64,000 nt of DNA from Micromonospora vinacea. Lineage in GTDB: Bacteria; Actinomycetota; Actinomycetes; Mycobacteriales; Micromonosporaceae. The translations under genes were made by a program, and so were the position numbers. How positions within the stretch are numbered: the first letter of the stretch is position 1; each line of letters starts with the position of its first letter. Positions 45,205 through 53,877 of this stretch are shown here, in pieces. The stretch lies in NCBI RefSeq assembly GCF_015751785.1, contig NZ_JADOTY010000001.1:4774001-4838000 (forward strand), given 5' to 3'. The notes beneath the pieces are model-generated. The model made no database searches, had not been told where the DNA came from, and saw only the letters and a program-made list of their open reading frames with translations.

Positions 45205-48200
45205 ATGTCGCACACCCCCCTTGCGCGTCCCCTCTCTCCCCGCCTGATCGCGGCGACAACAGCCGTCCTGCTACCGCTGGGCCTGCTCGTCGCCGCGCCC
45301 CTGGCGAACGCCGCCCCCACCCCCGCGACGCCCGGCAACTTCAGCTCCTCGTTCGAACCCGCCGACCCGCAGGCCACCACTAGCACCGTGGAGGTCGGCG
45401 CGAACGGAAAGCCGGTCCAGGCCAACCTGAGCGGCACTGTCACCACGCTGCCCGGCAGCCTGCTCGGCCAGGTCAGCGCCGTGACCGCGAGCGACGAGAA
45501 CCAACCGCGCGAGGTCGCCGCGAACCTCACTGACGACGACCCGTCGACCAAGTGGCTCGTGTTCGCGTCCACCGGCTGGGTGACCTACCAGCTCGCCAAG
45601 CCGGCGACTGTGGTGCGCTACTCGCTGACCGCGGCCAACGACGCACCGACCCGGGACCCCAAGGACTTCGTCATCCAGGGGTCGAACGACGGCAACACCT
45701 GGACCGACCTGGACAAGCGCGCCGGCGAGAAGTTCAGCGGGCGCTTCGCCACCAGGACGTACAGCTTCACCAACCCGAACGCCTACGGCTTCTACCGGCT
45801 CAACGTCACGGCGAACTCCGGTGACTCGCTCCTGCAGCTCGCCGACTGGAACATCAGCGATGGCTCGGACGTCCGCCCGCCGGCCACCCCCATGGTCAGC
45901 GTGACGACCGCCGGCCCGAACGGCGGCTACACCACGAAGCCGGACGTCGGGTTCACCGGACTGGCCGCGCTGCGCTACTCCGGCGGCGCCGAGGGCAACG
46001 GCCGGGCGTACGCGACAAACAAGCTCTTCGACGTCACCATCCCGGTCGGGCCGAAGACCCGCCTGTCGTACAAGATCTTCCCCGAGTTCACCAACGGGGA
46101 CGGCCGGTACCCGTCCACCTACGCCGCCGTCGACCTGCACTTCACCGACGGCAGTTACCTGAGTGGTCGCTCGCCCGCCGACCAGCACGGCTACCCGCTC
46201 ACCGGCACCGGTCAGGGCGCCTCGAAGGTGCTCTTCGCCGACCAGTGGAACCTGGTGCAGGCCGACCTCGGCACCGTCGCGCGCGGCAAGACGATCGACC
46301 GCATCCTGCTCGCGTACGACAATCCGCAGGCCACCGGGGAGACCCGGTTCCAGGGTTGGCTCGACGACATCGAGCTGACGGCCGCGCCGGCGTCGATCGA
46401 CGGCTCGAAGCTGACCAACTACGTCGACACCCGACGGGGCACCAACTCGACGGGCGGCTTCTCGCGCGGCAACAACCTGCCGATCACCGCACTGCCCAAC
46501 GGGTTCAACTTCTTCACCCCGGTGACCGACGCGACCTCCGACTCGTGGGAGTACGAGTACCACCGGATCAACAACGAGGCCAACCTGCCCATGCTCCAGG
46601 GCCTCGCGATCTCCCACGAGCCGAGCCCCTGGATGGGTGACCGCAACCAGATGTCCGTCATGCCGGTCGTCGGCGGCGGACCGCTCACCGGTCAGCCCGC
46701 CGGCCGTGCGCTCGCCTTCAGCCACGACGACGAGACGGCACAGCCGGACCTCTACCGGGTCACGCTCCAGAACGGCCTGGTCGCGGAGATGTCGCCCACC
46801 GACCACGCCGGGATCATGCGGTTCACCTTCCCCACCGGGCAGGCGACCGGAAGCCTGGTCTTCCACAACGGCACGTTCACCATCGGCACGGACGGCACGT
46901 TCACCGGTTGGGTCGACAACGGAAGCGGCCTGTCGGCCGGTCGTAGCCGGATGTTCGTCTCCGGCGCCTTCGACCGCCCGCCGACGGCGTCCGCCGCGAC
47001 CTCGGCCACCTTCGACATCTCCGCGTCGCGGGAGGTGACGATGCGTCTCGCGACGTCGTTCCTCTCCGTCGACCAGGCGCGCCGCAACCTCGACCTGGAG
47101 GTCACCGGCAAGAGCTTCGACCAGATCCACGCCGCCGCGACGGCCGCGTGGAAGGACCGGCTCGGCCGGGTCGAGGTGCGGGGCGCCAGCGAGTCGCAGC
47201 TGGTCACCATGTACTCGAACCTGTACCGGCTGAACCTCTACCCGAACTCGCAGTCGGAGAACACCGGCACCGCCGCCGCGCCGCGCTGGCAGTACGCGAG
47301 CCCGGTGTCCGCGCCGACCGGCGCGTCGACCCCCACCCGGACCGGCGCGAAGGTCGTCGACGGGCAGATCTACGTCAACAACGGCTTCTGGGACACCTAC
47401 CGCACCGTGTGGCCCGCCTACGCGCTGCTGTACCCGGACATCGCCGCCAAGATCTCCGACGGGTTCGTCCAGCACTACCGCGACGGCGGCTGGATCGCCC
47501 GCTGGTCGTCACCGGGATACGCCGACCTGATGACCGGCACCAGCGCGAACGTGGCGCTCGCCCAGGCGTACCTCACCGGGGTCAAGCTGCCCGACCCGCT
47601 CGCGGCATACGACGCGGCCGTCAAGGACGCCACCGTCGCGTCCGGGCGCAGCGCGGTCGGGCGCAAGGGCATCGAGAGCTCCCTGTTCCTCGGCTACACG
47701 CCGACGTCCACGGGGGAGTCGGTGTCCTGGGCGCTGGAGGGCTACATCAACGACTTCGGCATCGGCAACATGGGTGCGGCGCTCGCCAAGGACCCGGCCA
47801 CGCCCAAGTCGGAGCGCGCCCGGCTCAAGGAGGAGTCCCGGTACTTCCTGGAGCGGGCCCGCAACTACGTCCACCTCTTCGACCCGAAGACGAAGCTCTT
47901 CCAGGGCCGCGACGCCGCCGGCAACTTCCTCGCCGGTGACCCGCTGGACTGGGGTGGCGTCTACACCGAGACCAACGGGTGGAACTTCGCGTTCACCGCC
48001 CAGCAGGACGGCCAGGGCCTGACCAACCTGTACGGCGGGCAGAAGGCGCTGCGGGACAAGCTCGACGCGTTCTTCGCCACCCCGGAGAACGCCGACCGCC
48101 CCGGTGGGTACGGCGGGGTCATCCACGAGATGCTCGAAGCGCGCGCGGTGCGGATGGGTCAGCTCGGCATGAGCAACCAGCCGTCGCACCACATCCCGTA

Positions 48201-50820
48201 CATGTACAACGTCGCCGGCGCACCGGCCAGGACCCAGGAGACGGTACGGGAGATCCTGCGCCGTCTCTACGTCGGCAGTGAGATCGGCCAGGGCTACCTG
48301 GGCGACGAGGACAACGGCGAGATGTCGTCCTGGTACATCCTCAGCTCGCTGGGCATCTACCCGTTGCAGGCCGGGTCGTCCGAGTGGGCGATCGGCTCGC
48401 CGCAGTTCACCCGGATGACAGTGCGCCGCAGCAGCGGCGACATCGTCGTCAACGCGCCGAACAACAGCGCGGCGAACATCTACGTACAGGACGTCAAGGT
48501 CAACGGCAAGAAGCAGCGCGGCCTGTCAGTGGACGTGGCGACGCTCGCCAAGGGCGGCACCATCGACTTCCAGATGGGCTCCCGGCCGTCGTCGTGGGGC
48601 ACCGGCAAGAACGACGCGCCGCCGTCGCTGACCAAGGGTGACGAGGCGCCGAAGCCGTTGCAGGACGTCACCGGCCCCGGTCTCGGTACCGCGACCGCGA
48701 CCGGCGGTCAGGACGCGTCGAAGCTGTTCGACGACTCGTCGACCACGCAGCTGACCTTCACCTCGGCGACCCCGCAGATCACCTGGGCCTTCCGTGGTGG
48801 CAAGCAGAAGCCGAAGTACTACACCGTCACGTCCGGGGCGGGCGCCGGCGATCCGGCGGACTGGCGCCTGCAGGGCTCCAACGACGGCCTCACCTGGACC
48901 ACTGTGGACTCCCGCACCGGCCAGGTGTTCCCGTGGCGCAACCAGACCCGCCCGTACTCGATCGACAAGCCGGGACGGTTCCAGCAGTTCCGCCTCGCCG
49001 TCACCAAGACCGTCGGCGCCGCGCAGACCAACCTCGCCGAGGTCGAGCTGCTCGCCGGGGGCGACCTCGACCTCGGCGGCGGCGACATCACCGTCACCGC
49101 GGCGGACGGCGTGCACGCCACCACCGGTGTGCCCGTCTCGGTGCCGCTGGGCACCGTCACCGGCGGCGACGCCAGCGGCTATCAGGTCACCATCGACTGG
49201 GGTGACGGCACGCCGGTCACCGCGGGCACCGTGACGTTGAGCTCACGGGCCGTCTACCGCATCGGTGGGTCGCACACCTACACCACGCCCGGCTACCACC
49301 AGGCGAACGTCACGGTGACCGACGGCGAGAGCCAGAGCTCCGCGACGGTCGGCGTCGAGGTGGCGTACGCCCCGGCCTCCGGTCTCACCGCCGCGTTCGA
49401 CAGCGTCTGCGTCGGCGACGAAGGGGTCCTCGCGGCAGACTGCGACGCCAAGTCGTGGGCGTACTCGCGGGCCGCCCTGGCGGCGGGCGGTGCCACCCAG
49501 GGCCAGCCGCAGCAGGTTCCCGGAACGGCGCTGCGGTTCACCCTGCCGGTGATCCCGGCCGGGCAGCCGGACAACGCCACCGGCAACGGGGCGACAGTCG
49601 TCCTCGACCTTCCGCAGGACGCGAAGAGCATCTCGTTCATCGGCGCCGGAACGCAGGGCAACCAGAGCACCACCGGCACGGCGACGTTCAGCGACGGCAG
49701 CACGGCCAGCATTCCGATCCAGTTGAGCGACTGGACGCTGGGCGGCAACGCCAACGGCACCCCGTCCTACGGCAACATCGTCGTCACCCGGACGGCGTAC
49801 CGGCTGCAGGGCACGAGCCGCGACGGCGCCCAGCCGTTCCTCTTCGCCACCGCGCCGTACCAGATCCCGGCGGGCAAGACGCTGGTGTCGGTGACCCTAC
49901 CGACGCAGACCGGTGACCCTCGCTCGGCGGGTCGGATCCACGTGTTCGCCGTGGCCAACGACGGCACGCCCGCCCCGGCGCTGGCGACCGTCGCCCCGAA
50001 GGACCAGACGGCCACCGCCGGGCAGGCCCTCGCGGCGAACCTCGGCACGGTGACCGGCGGCGTTCCCGGTACGACGGGCTACCGCGCCCGGGTCCAGTGG
50101 GGCGACGGCACGGTTCCGGCCGACGTCACGATCGGCGCGTCCGGCGCGATGAGCGGCCAGCACACCTACTCGCGGGAGGGCACGTACACGGTGCGCGTCA
50201 CCGCGTGGGACAGCCTGTCGAGCAGCACCGGGTCCTTCACCGTGACGGTGGCCCGGGGCGGATCGCAGCCGGCGATCGCGCTGTCCGCGTCCGGCACCGT
50301 CACCACCGGTGGCGCGATCACCGTCAGCGGCAGCGGCTTCGCCGCCGGCGAGCAGGTGACGGTCAGCGTCGGCACCGACCCGGGCCGGACCATGAAGGTC
50401 GCGGCCTCCGCGACGGGAACGGTCCGCACCTCGGTGCCGACCTCCGGTGACGCGCAACCCGGCCGGTACGCCGTCACCGCGACGGGCGCGTCCTCGCGTA
50501 CGCCGGCCACGGCCACCGTCCAGGTGACCGGGGAGCCGGAGGCACGGACCTACCAGCCGCGGGTGGCGCTGCTGACCAGCTCGGGGCCGCGCGGCACGTC
50601 GATCATGCTCGACGGTTCCGGGTTCGCCGCGAACGAGGCGGTCACGATCACGTTCGGGACCGGCCTCGCGGTCAGCACCGTGCGCGCGAACGCCGACGGC
50701 GTCATCTCCGGCGCGACGGTCAGCGTTCCGGGTGCGGCGAAGGCGGGCGCGACGAGCGTCACGCTGAACGGCGCCACGTCGGCGACGAAGGTGTCCCGAC
50801 CGTTCACCGTCACCGGCTAG
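45205..50820 (+). CDS. Large secreted GH92 (alpha-mannosidase-type) multidomain enzyme
   Basis: This is a 1,871-residue secreted protein. A signal peptide (to about 36) leads to an F5/8-type C sandwich (about 80-215, IQGSNDGNTWTDLDKRAGEKF) and a second beta-sandwich (about 230-400). The GH92 catalytic region (about 405-1135) has YVDTRRGTNSTGGFSRGN, GGVYTETNGWNFAFTAQQD, SNQPSHHIPYMYN and GDEDNGEMSSWYILSSLGIYP. After it come a second F5/8-type domain (about 1150-1290), a PKD-like domain (DWGDGTPV), a further sandwich, another PKD-like domain and two Ig-like repeats (VSGSGFAAGEQVTVS and LDGSGFAANEAVTIT). GH92 enzymes are calcium-dependent exo-mannosidases on N-glycan or yeast mannan. There is no anchor, so it is released. 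Confidence 0.9.
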   Translation: MSHTPLARPLSPRLIAATTAVLLPLGLLVAAPLANAAPTPATPGNFSSSFEPADPQATTSTVEVGANGKPVQANLSGTVTTLPGSLLGQVSAVTASDENQPREVAANLTDDDPSTKWLVFASTGWVTYQLAKPATVVRYSLTAANDAPTRDPKDFVIQGSNDGNTWTDLDKRAGEKFSGRFATRTYSFTNPNAYGFYRLNVTANSGDSLLQLADWNISDGSDVRPPATPMVSVTTAGPNGGYTTKPDVGFTGLAALRYSGGAEGNGRAYATNKLFDVTIPVGPKTRLSYKIFPEFTNGDGRYPSTYAAVDLHFTDGSYLSGRSPADQHGYPLTGTGQGASKVLFADQWNLVQADLGTVARGKTIDRILLAYDNPQATGETRFQGWLDDIELTAAPASIDGSKLTNYVDTRRGTNSTGGFSRGNNLPITALPNGFNFFTPVTDATSDSWEYEYHRINNEANLPMLQGLAISHEPSPWMGDRNQMSVMPVVGGGPLTGQPAGRALAFSHDDETAQPDLYRVTLQNGLVAEMSPTDHAGIMRFTFPTGQATGSLVFHNGTFTIGTDGTFTGWVDNGSGLSAGRSRMFVSGAFDRPPTASAATSATFDISASREVTMRLATSFLSVDQARRNLDLEVTGKSFDQIHAAATAAWKDRLGRVEVRGASESQLVTMYSNLYRLNLYPNSQSENTGTAAAPRWQYASPVSAPTGASTPTRTGAKVVDGQIYVNNGFWDTYRTVWPAYALLYPDIAAKISDGFVQHYRDGGWIARWSSPGYADLMTGTSANVALAQAYLTGVKLPDPLAAYDAAVKDATVASGRSAVGRKGIESSLFLGYTPTSTGESVSWALEGYINDFGIGNMGAALAKDPATPKSERARLKEESRYFLERARNYVHLFDPKTKLFQGRDAAGNFLAGDPLDWGGVYTETNGWNFAFTAQQDGQGLTNLYGGQKALRDKLDAFFATPENADRPGGYGGVIHEMLEARAVRMGQLGMSNQPSHHIPYMYNVAGAPARTQETVREILRRLYVGSEIGQGYLGDEDNGEMSSWYILSSLGIYPLQAGSSEWAIGSPQFTRMTVRRSSGDIVVNAPNNSAANIYVQDVKVNGKKQRGLSVDVATLAKGGTIDFQMGSRPSSWGTGKNDAPPSLTKGDEAPKPLQDVTGPGLGTATATGGQDASKLFDDSSTTQLTFTSATPQITWAFRGGKQKPKYYTVTSGAGAGDPADWRLQGSNDGLTWTTVDSRTGQVFPWRNQTRPYSIDKPGRFQQFRLAVTKTVGAAQTNLAEVELLAGGDLDLGGGDITVTAADGVHATTGVPVSVPLGTVTGGDASGYQVTIDWGDGTPVTAGTVTLSSRAVYRIGGSHTYTTPGYHQANVTVTDGESQSSATVGVEVAYAPASGLTAAFDSVCVGDEGVLAADCDAKSWAYSRAALAAGGATQGQPQQVPGTALRFTLPVIPAGQPDNATGNGATVVLDLPQDAKSISFIGAGTQGNQSTTGTATFSDGSTASIPIQLSDWTLGGNANGTPSYGNIVVTRTAYRLQGTSRDGAQPFLFATAPYQIPAGKTLVSVTLPTQTGDPRSAGRIHVFAVANDGTPAPALATVAPKDQTATAGQALAANLGTVTGGVPGTTGYRARVQWGDGTVPADVTIGASGAMSGQHTYSREGTYTVRVTAWDSLSSSTGSFTVTVARGGSQPAIALSASGTVTTGGAITVSGSGFAAGEQVTVSVGTDPGRTMKVAASATGTVRTSVPTSGDAQPGRYAVTATGASSRTPATATVQVTGEPEARTYQPRVALLTSSGPRGTSIMLDGSGFAANEAVTITFGTGLAVSTVRANADGVISGATVSVPGAAKAGATSVTLNGATSATKVSRPFTVTG

Positions 50821-50844
50821 CACCCAGCCGGAGAGAATGCAGCC

Positions 50845-50880
50845 GCGTGGGGCGGGCCGTGATCACGGCCCGCCCCACGC
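50845..50880. terminator. 36-bp perfect palindrome between convergent GH92 and TetR genes
   Basis: Arms of 18 bases are exactly complementary with no spacer, centred on GATC. The site lies between the GH92 stop (50820) and the TetR stop (50890), as expected for a bidirectional terminator. The loop-less symmetry is unusual. Confidence 0.85.
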
Positions 50881-50889
50881 CGCATGGGA

Positions 50890-51522
50890 TCAGCGAGGTG
50901 GCAGCAGCGCGTCGACCAGGTCGCGCAGGGGCCCGACCAGGTCCTGTTCGGTGGCGGAACTCAGCGGTTCCAGCCGGATCGACGACCGCAGCACCGCGAC
51001 TCCGATGCCGGCGGCGAGGGCCATCTGGGCCCGGAGCAGGAGCTGTTCGCTGCCCGGTTCGCCGGGACGCCACCCGCGAGCCGCCGCCAGTTGTTCGCTG
51101 GAACGGACCAGCACGCCGCGCCGGATCTCGTCGGCCCCCGCGTCCCCGGATGATCGCAACAGCAGTGACAGTTGGCTCGACAGGCCCGCCGCGCCGAGGT
51201 CGGCGATGTGCCGGGCGATCGCCTCGGGCACCCGGTCGGCCGGCGTCTGTCCGGTGGTTCGGCGCAGTTCGTCGCCGGCCGCCCGCAGGCACGCCTCGAA
51301 CAGGCCCTCCTTGGACGTGAAGTAACGGCTGATGAGCGCCACGTTGACGCCCGCGTCGTCGGCGATGTCCCGGACGGTGGTGGCCGCGTAGCCGTCCCGG
51401 GCGAAGCGTTGGCGAGCGGCGTCGAGCAGCAACTGCCGGGTCTCGGCCGCGTCCCGACGGCGCCGCTGGGCCGGTTCGCCGACGGTGTTACTGGTCGCGG
51501 GGACCGGCGGTTCTGCTGTCAC
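50890..51522 (-). CDS. TetR-family repressor of the adjacent MFS exporter
   Basis: This 210-residue regulator has an N-terminal TetR helix-turn-helix (about 25-75): RQLLLDAARQRFARDGYAATTVRDIADDAGVNVALISRYFTSKEGLFEACL. The C-terminal helices form the ligand pocket (TetR_C-like, PADRVPEAIARHIADLG, SLLLRSSGDAGADEIRR). It is divergent from an MFS drug exporter gene, and the 178-base spacer carries three copies of a 16-bp palindromic site. Site 1 covers its own predicted -10 box. It is therefore very probably an autoregulated repressor of efflux, induced by the exported compound. Confidence 0.92.
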   Translation of the reverse strand: MTAEPPVPATSNTVGEPAQRRRRDAAETRQLLLDAARQRFARDGYAATTVRDIADDAGVNVALISRYFTSKEGLFEACLRAAGDELRRTTGQTPADRVPEAIARHIADLGAAGLSSQLSLLLRSSGDAGADEIRRGVLVRSSEQLAAARGWRPGEPGSEQLLLRAQMALAAGIGVAVLRSSIRLEPLSSATEQDLVGPLRDLVDALLPPR

Positions 51523-51565
51523 GACGCGTCCTTCCTATCGCTCTGGCTCAGTGCGGGCCCAGCAA

Positions 51566-51581
51566 GTAAACATATGTTGAC
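51566..51581. promoter_or_regulatory. TetR operator copy 1, over the tetR -10 box
   Basis: GTAAAC-ATAT-GTTGAC is part of a 20-bp near-palindrome (51564-51583, 9 of 10 pairs). It covers TATGTT (51569-51574), which with TTGCGA (51592-51597) 17 bases away forms the minus-strand tetR promoter. Confidence 0.75.
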
Positions 51582-51621
51582 TTTCCGGCGATCGCAAGGT
51601 CCGGTGCCACCCGAGGGTGAC

Positions 51622-51637
51622 GTAAACGACTGTTGAC
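51622..51637. promoter_or_regulatory. TetR operator copy 2, over the MFS -35 box
   Basis: GTAAAC-GACT-GTTGAC has the same half-sites as copy 1. It overlaps TTGACT (51633-51638), the -35 box of the MFS promoter; CATACT (51655-51660) is the -10 at 16-base spacing. Confidence 0.75.
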
Positions 51638-51666
51638 TTGAGGCCCGGGCTGCGCATACTGGCTAA

Positions 51667-51682
51667 GTCAGCAAACGTTTAC
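51667..51682. promoter_or_regulatory. TetR operator copy 3, at the MFS transcription start
   Basis: On the minus strand it reads GTAAAC-GTTT-GCTGAC, one base different from the other copies. It sits where transcription from the predicted MFS promoter should begin. Three sites suggest graded or cooperative repression. Confidence 0.7.
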
Positions 51683-51700
51683 ATCGAGTTCGGGGATCTC

Positions 51701-53203
51701 ATGACCCACACCATCGAGGAGTCGACACACCTCGGCTCCGCGCCCAGCGTGGCCCCGCGCGCCAACAGCACCCTCCTGGTGCTGTACCTGTCGCTGGGCG
51801 GCCTGGCGTTCGCGGTGCTCCAGTCGCTGGTGGCGCCGGCGCTCTCGACCATCGGAAGGGACCTGGGCGTCTCGACCGGAGACATCAGCTGGGTGCTCAC
51901 GGCGTACCTGTTGGCCGCCTCGGTGCTGACGCCCATTCTCGGACGTCTCGGTGACATGGTCGGCAAGCGTCGGGTCCTCATCGGTGTCCTCGCGGCCCTC
52001 GCCGCGGGCACCCTGCTCGCTGCCCTGGCTCCCAACCTGACCGTGCTGATCGTCGCGCGGGCACTACAGGGCGCCGCCGGAGCGATCCTGCCGCTGTCGA
52101 TCGGCATCGTCCGCGACCAACTGCCCCGGGAGAAGGTCGGCGTCACCGTCGGCCTGCTGTCGGCGATCTTCGGTGTCGGCGCTGGCGTCGGCATCGTGGC
52201 CGCCGGCCCGATCGTGGAGCACCTGTCGTGGCACTGGCTGTTCTGGCTGCCGCTGGTCCTCGTCGTCGTCGCGCTGCTCGGAGCCATCTTCGGGATGCCC
52301 GAGTCGCGGGTCCGCACGCCCGGGCGGCTCGACATGCTCGGCGCGGCCATCCTGTCGGTCTCGCTGGTCTCGTTGCTGCTGGCCGTGAGCAAGGGGCAGG
52401 GCTGGGGCTGGACCGAGCCGAAGACACTCGGCCTGTTCCTGCTCGGTGTGGTCGCGATGATCGTGTTCGTCCGGGTCGAGCTTCGGGTGCGCGAGCCGCT
52501 CATCGACATGCGGCTGATGCGGATTCGCGGTGTCTGGGCCACCGACCTCGTCGCCCTGATCCTCGGTTTCGCGATGTTCGGGACGTTCGTGCTCGTACCG
52601 ACCCTGCTTCAACTTCCCGCCGCCACCGGGTACGGGTTCGGCAAGACGGTGTCCCAGGCGGGCCTGTTCCTGCTGCCCACCGTCCTGATGATGGTGGTCT
52701 TCGGTCCCCTCGCGGGTCTGCTGGACCGGCGCTTCGGTCCCAAGGTTCCGATGTTCCTCGGCACTGTCGCGGTCGTCGTCGCATTCGCGCTGCCGGCACT
52801 CGCACACGGCGCGACCTGGCAGGTGCTGCTCTCCGGGGTGCTCACCGGTGCCGGCATCGGCCTGGCATTCGCGGCGATGTCCAACGCCATCATCGAGAGC
52901 GTCCCGGCCGGACAGACCGGCGAGGCGAGCGGCGTCAACACCATCGCGCGGACCATCGGCAGCAGCATCGGCGCGGCGGTCGTGGCGGCCGTCATCACGT
53001 CGAACAGCACCCCGCAGGGGCTGCCCACCGACGCGGCGTTCACCGCCGGCTTCTGGGTGTGCGCGGGCGTCGCGGTCCTGGCCGTCTTCGCGGCACTCGC
53101 CCTGCCCTCGGCGCGTCGCCGCCACGAGCAGGCGGTCGCCGTCGGCGTCGACGACCTCCCGCCCGAGCCGGTCGAACTGCACCTGCCCCACCGGCACCAC
53201 TGA
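51701..53203 (+). CDS. MFS drug exporter, DHA2 family (14 membrane segments)
   Basis: This 500-residue membrane protein has 14 predicted hydrophobic segments, as in EmrB/QacA-type drug:proton antiporters. The landmarks are the motif A-like loop GRLGDMVGKRRVLIG, motif C-like GVGAGVGIVAAGPIVEHLSWHWLFWLPL and SRALQ-like RALQGAAGAILPLS. The ATG at 51701 begins a normal N terminus; a frame opening upstream at 51638 would run through operator copy 3. It exports an unknown hydrophobic drug or metabolite using the proton gradient, under control of the divergent TetR. Confidence 0.93.
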   Translation: MTHTIEESTHLGSAPSVAPRANSTLLVLYLSLGGLAFAVLQSLVAPALSTIGRDLGVSTGDISWVLTAYLLAASVLTPILGRLGDMVGKRRVLIGVLAALAAGTLLAALAPNLTVLIVARALQGAAGAILPLSIGIVRDQLPREKVGVTVGLLSAIFGVGAGVGIVAAGPIVEHLSWHWLFWLPLVLVVVALLGAIFGMPESRVRTPGRLDMLGAAILSVSLVSLLLAVSKGQGWGWTEPKTLGLFLLGVVAMIVFVRVELRVREPLIDMRLMRIRGVWATDLVALILGFAMFGTFVLVPTLLQLPAATGYGFGKTVSQAGLFLLPTVLMMVVFGPLAGLLDRRFGPKVPMFLGTVAVVVAFALPALAHGATWQVLLSGVLTGAGIGLAFAAMSNAIIESVPAGQTGEASGVNTIARTIGSSIGAAVVAAVITSNSTPQGLPTDAAFTAGFWVCAGVAVLAVFAALALPSARRRHEQAVAVGVDDLPPEPVELHLPHRHH

Positions 53204-53228
53204 GCAGCCGACTGACGGTCGCCTGACC

Positions 53229-53267
53229 GCGCGGGCCGTGGCCACTCCTGGTGGGCGCGGCCCGCGC
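53229..53267. terminator. Bidirectional terminator between MFS and histidine-phosphatase genes
   Basis: A 10-bp stem GCGCGGGCCG (53229-53238 with 53258-53267) has an inner CCAC/GTGG pairing in the loop. It lies between convergent stops at 53203 and 53281. Confidence 0.7.
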
Positions 53268-53280
53268 CGTTGGCGTGACC

Positions 53281-53877
53281 TCATCCTGCTCGCGGCGCGC
53301 CCAGTCGAAGCTGCCAGCGCGTGCCCTGACTGGTGAGCCGGACGACGGCCAGGGGCTCCACATCCAACTGCCGGTACGTCGCCGTCGGCAGCCCCAGGGC
53401 GTGCACGACCGCGACCCGGATCACCAGTGGGTGGGTGACCGCGATGATGCGTCGACCGGCGCCGAGCTGCTCGTCCAGCCAGCCACCGACCCGATCCCGC
53501 ACGGCCGTGACGGACTCGCCGCCGTGTGGCGCGGAGTCCGGTGCGGACAGCCAGTCGTGTAGCGCCTGCGGTTGCGCGCCGGCGACCTCCTCAAGCGACA
53601 GTCCGGACCAGCCGCCGTAGTCACAGTCGGCCAACGCCGTCTCGATCGTCGGCAGCAGGCCGAAGGTGTCGGCGGTCTGCCGGGCCGCCGCCGCTGGACT
53701 GGACAGGCAGGTGTCGTGCACGCCGAGGTGCCCACGTCGGTCCGGATCGGTGTGGGCCTGGGCGAGGGCGGCACGCAGGCCACCCTCGTCCAGGCCGTCG
53801 TCGGTCCCGCCGAAGCGTGCCCGGCGCAGAGCCGCGGTGTGACCGTGGGCGACCAGCCGGAGGCTGGTGCCGGTCAC
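53281..53877 (-). CDS. Degenerate histidine phosphatase-family protein of the CbtAB operon
   Basis: This 198-residue protein has the fold of the phosphoglycerate-mutase-like histidine phosphatases. The active-site RHG motif reads AHG (LRLVAHGHTAAL), losing the first catalytic arginine. The second conserved arginine of the SPxxRxxQTA motif is alanine (SPAAAARQTA). The acidic DCDYGGWSG and the late histidine (AVTHPLVIR) are kept. It may bind phosphate weakly or act on a different substrate. GTG 53877 overlaps the cbtA stop by four bases, so it belongs to the cobalamin-riboswitch operon. It may relate to the CobC-type phosphatase of B12 synthesis. Confidence 0.85.
   Translation of the reverse strand: MTGTSLRLVAHGHTAALRRARFGGTDDGLDEGGLRAALAQAHTDPDRRGHLGVHDTCLSSPAAAARQTADTFGLLPTIETALADCDYGGWSGLSLEEVAGAQPQALHDWLSAPDSAPHGGESVTAVRDRVGGWLDEQLGAGRRIIAVTHPLVIRVAVVHALGLPTATYRQLDVEPLAVVRLTSQGTRWQLRLGAPRAG

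Noticed and set aside
45271..47475. A 734-codon minus-strand open frame inside the GH92 gene
   Set aside because: It is antisense to the well-conserved catalytic domain and has no family resemblance.
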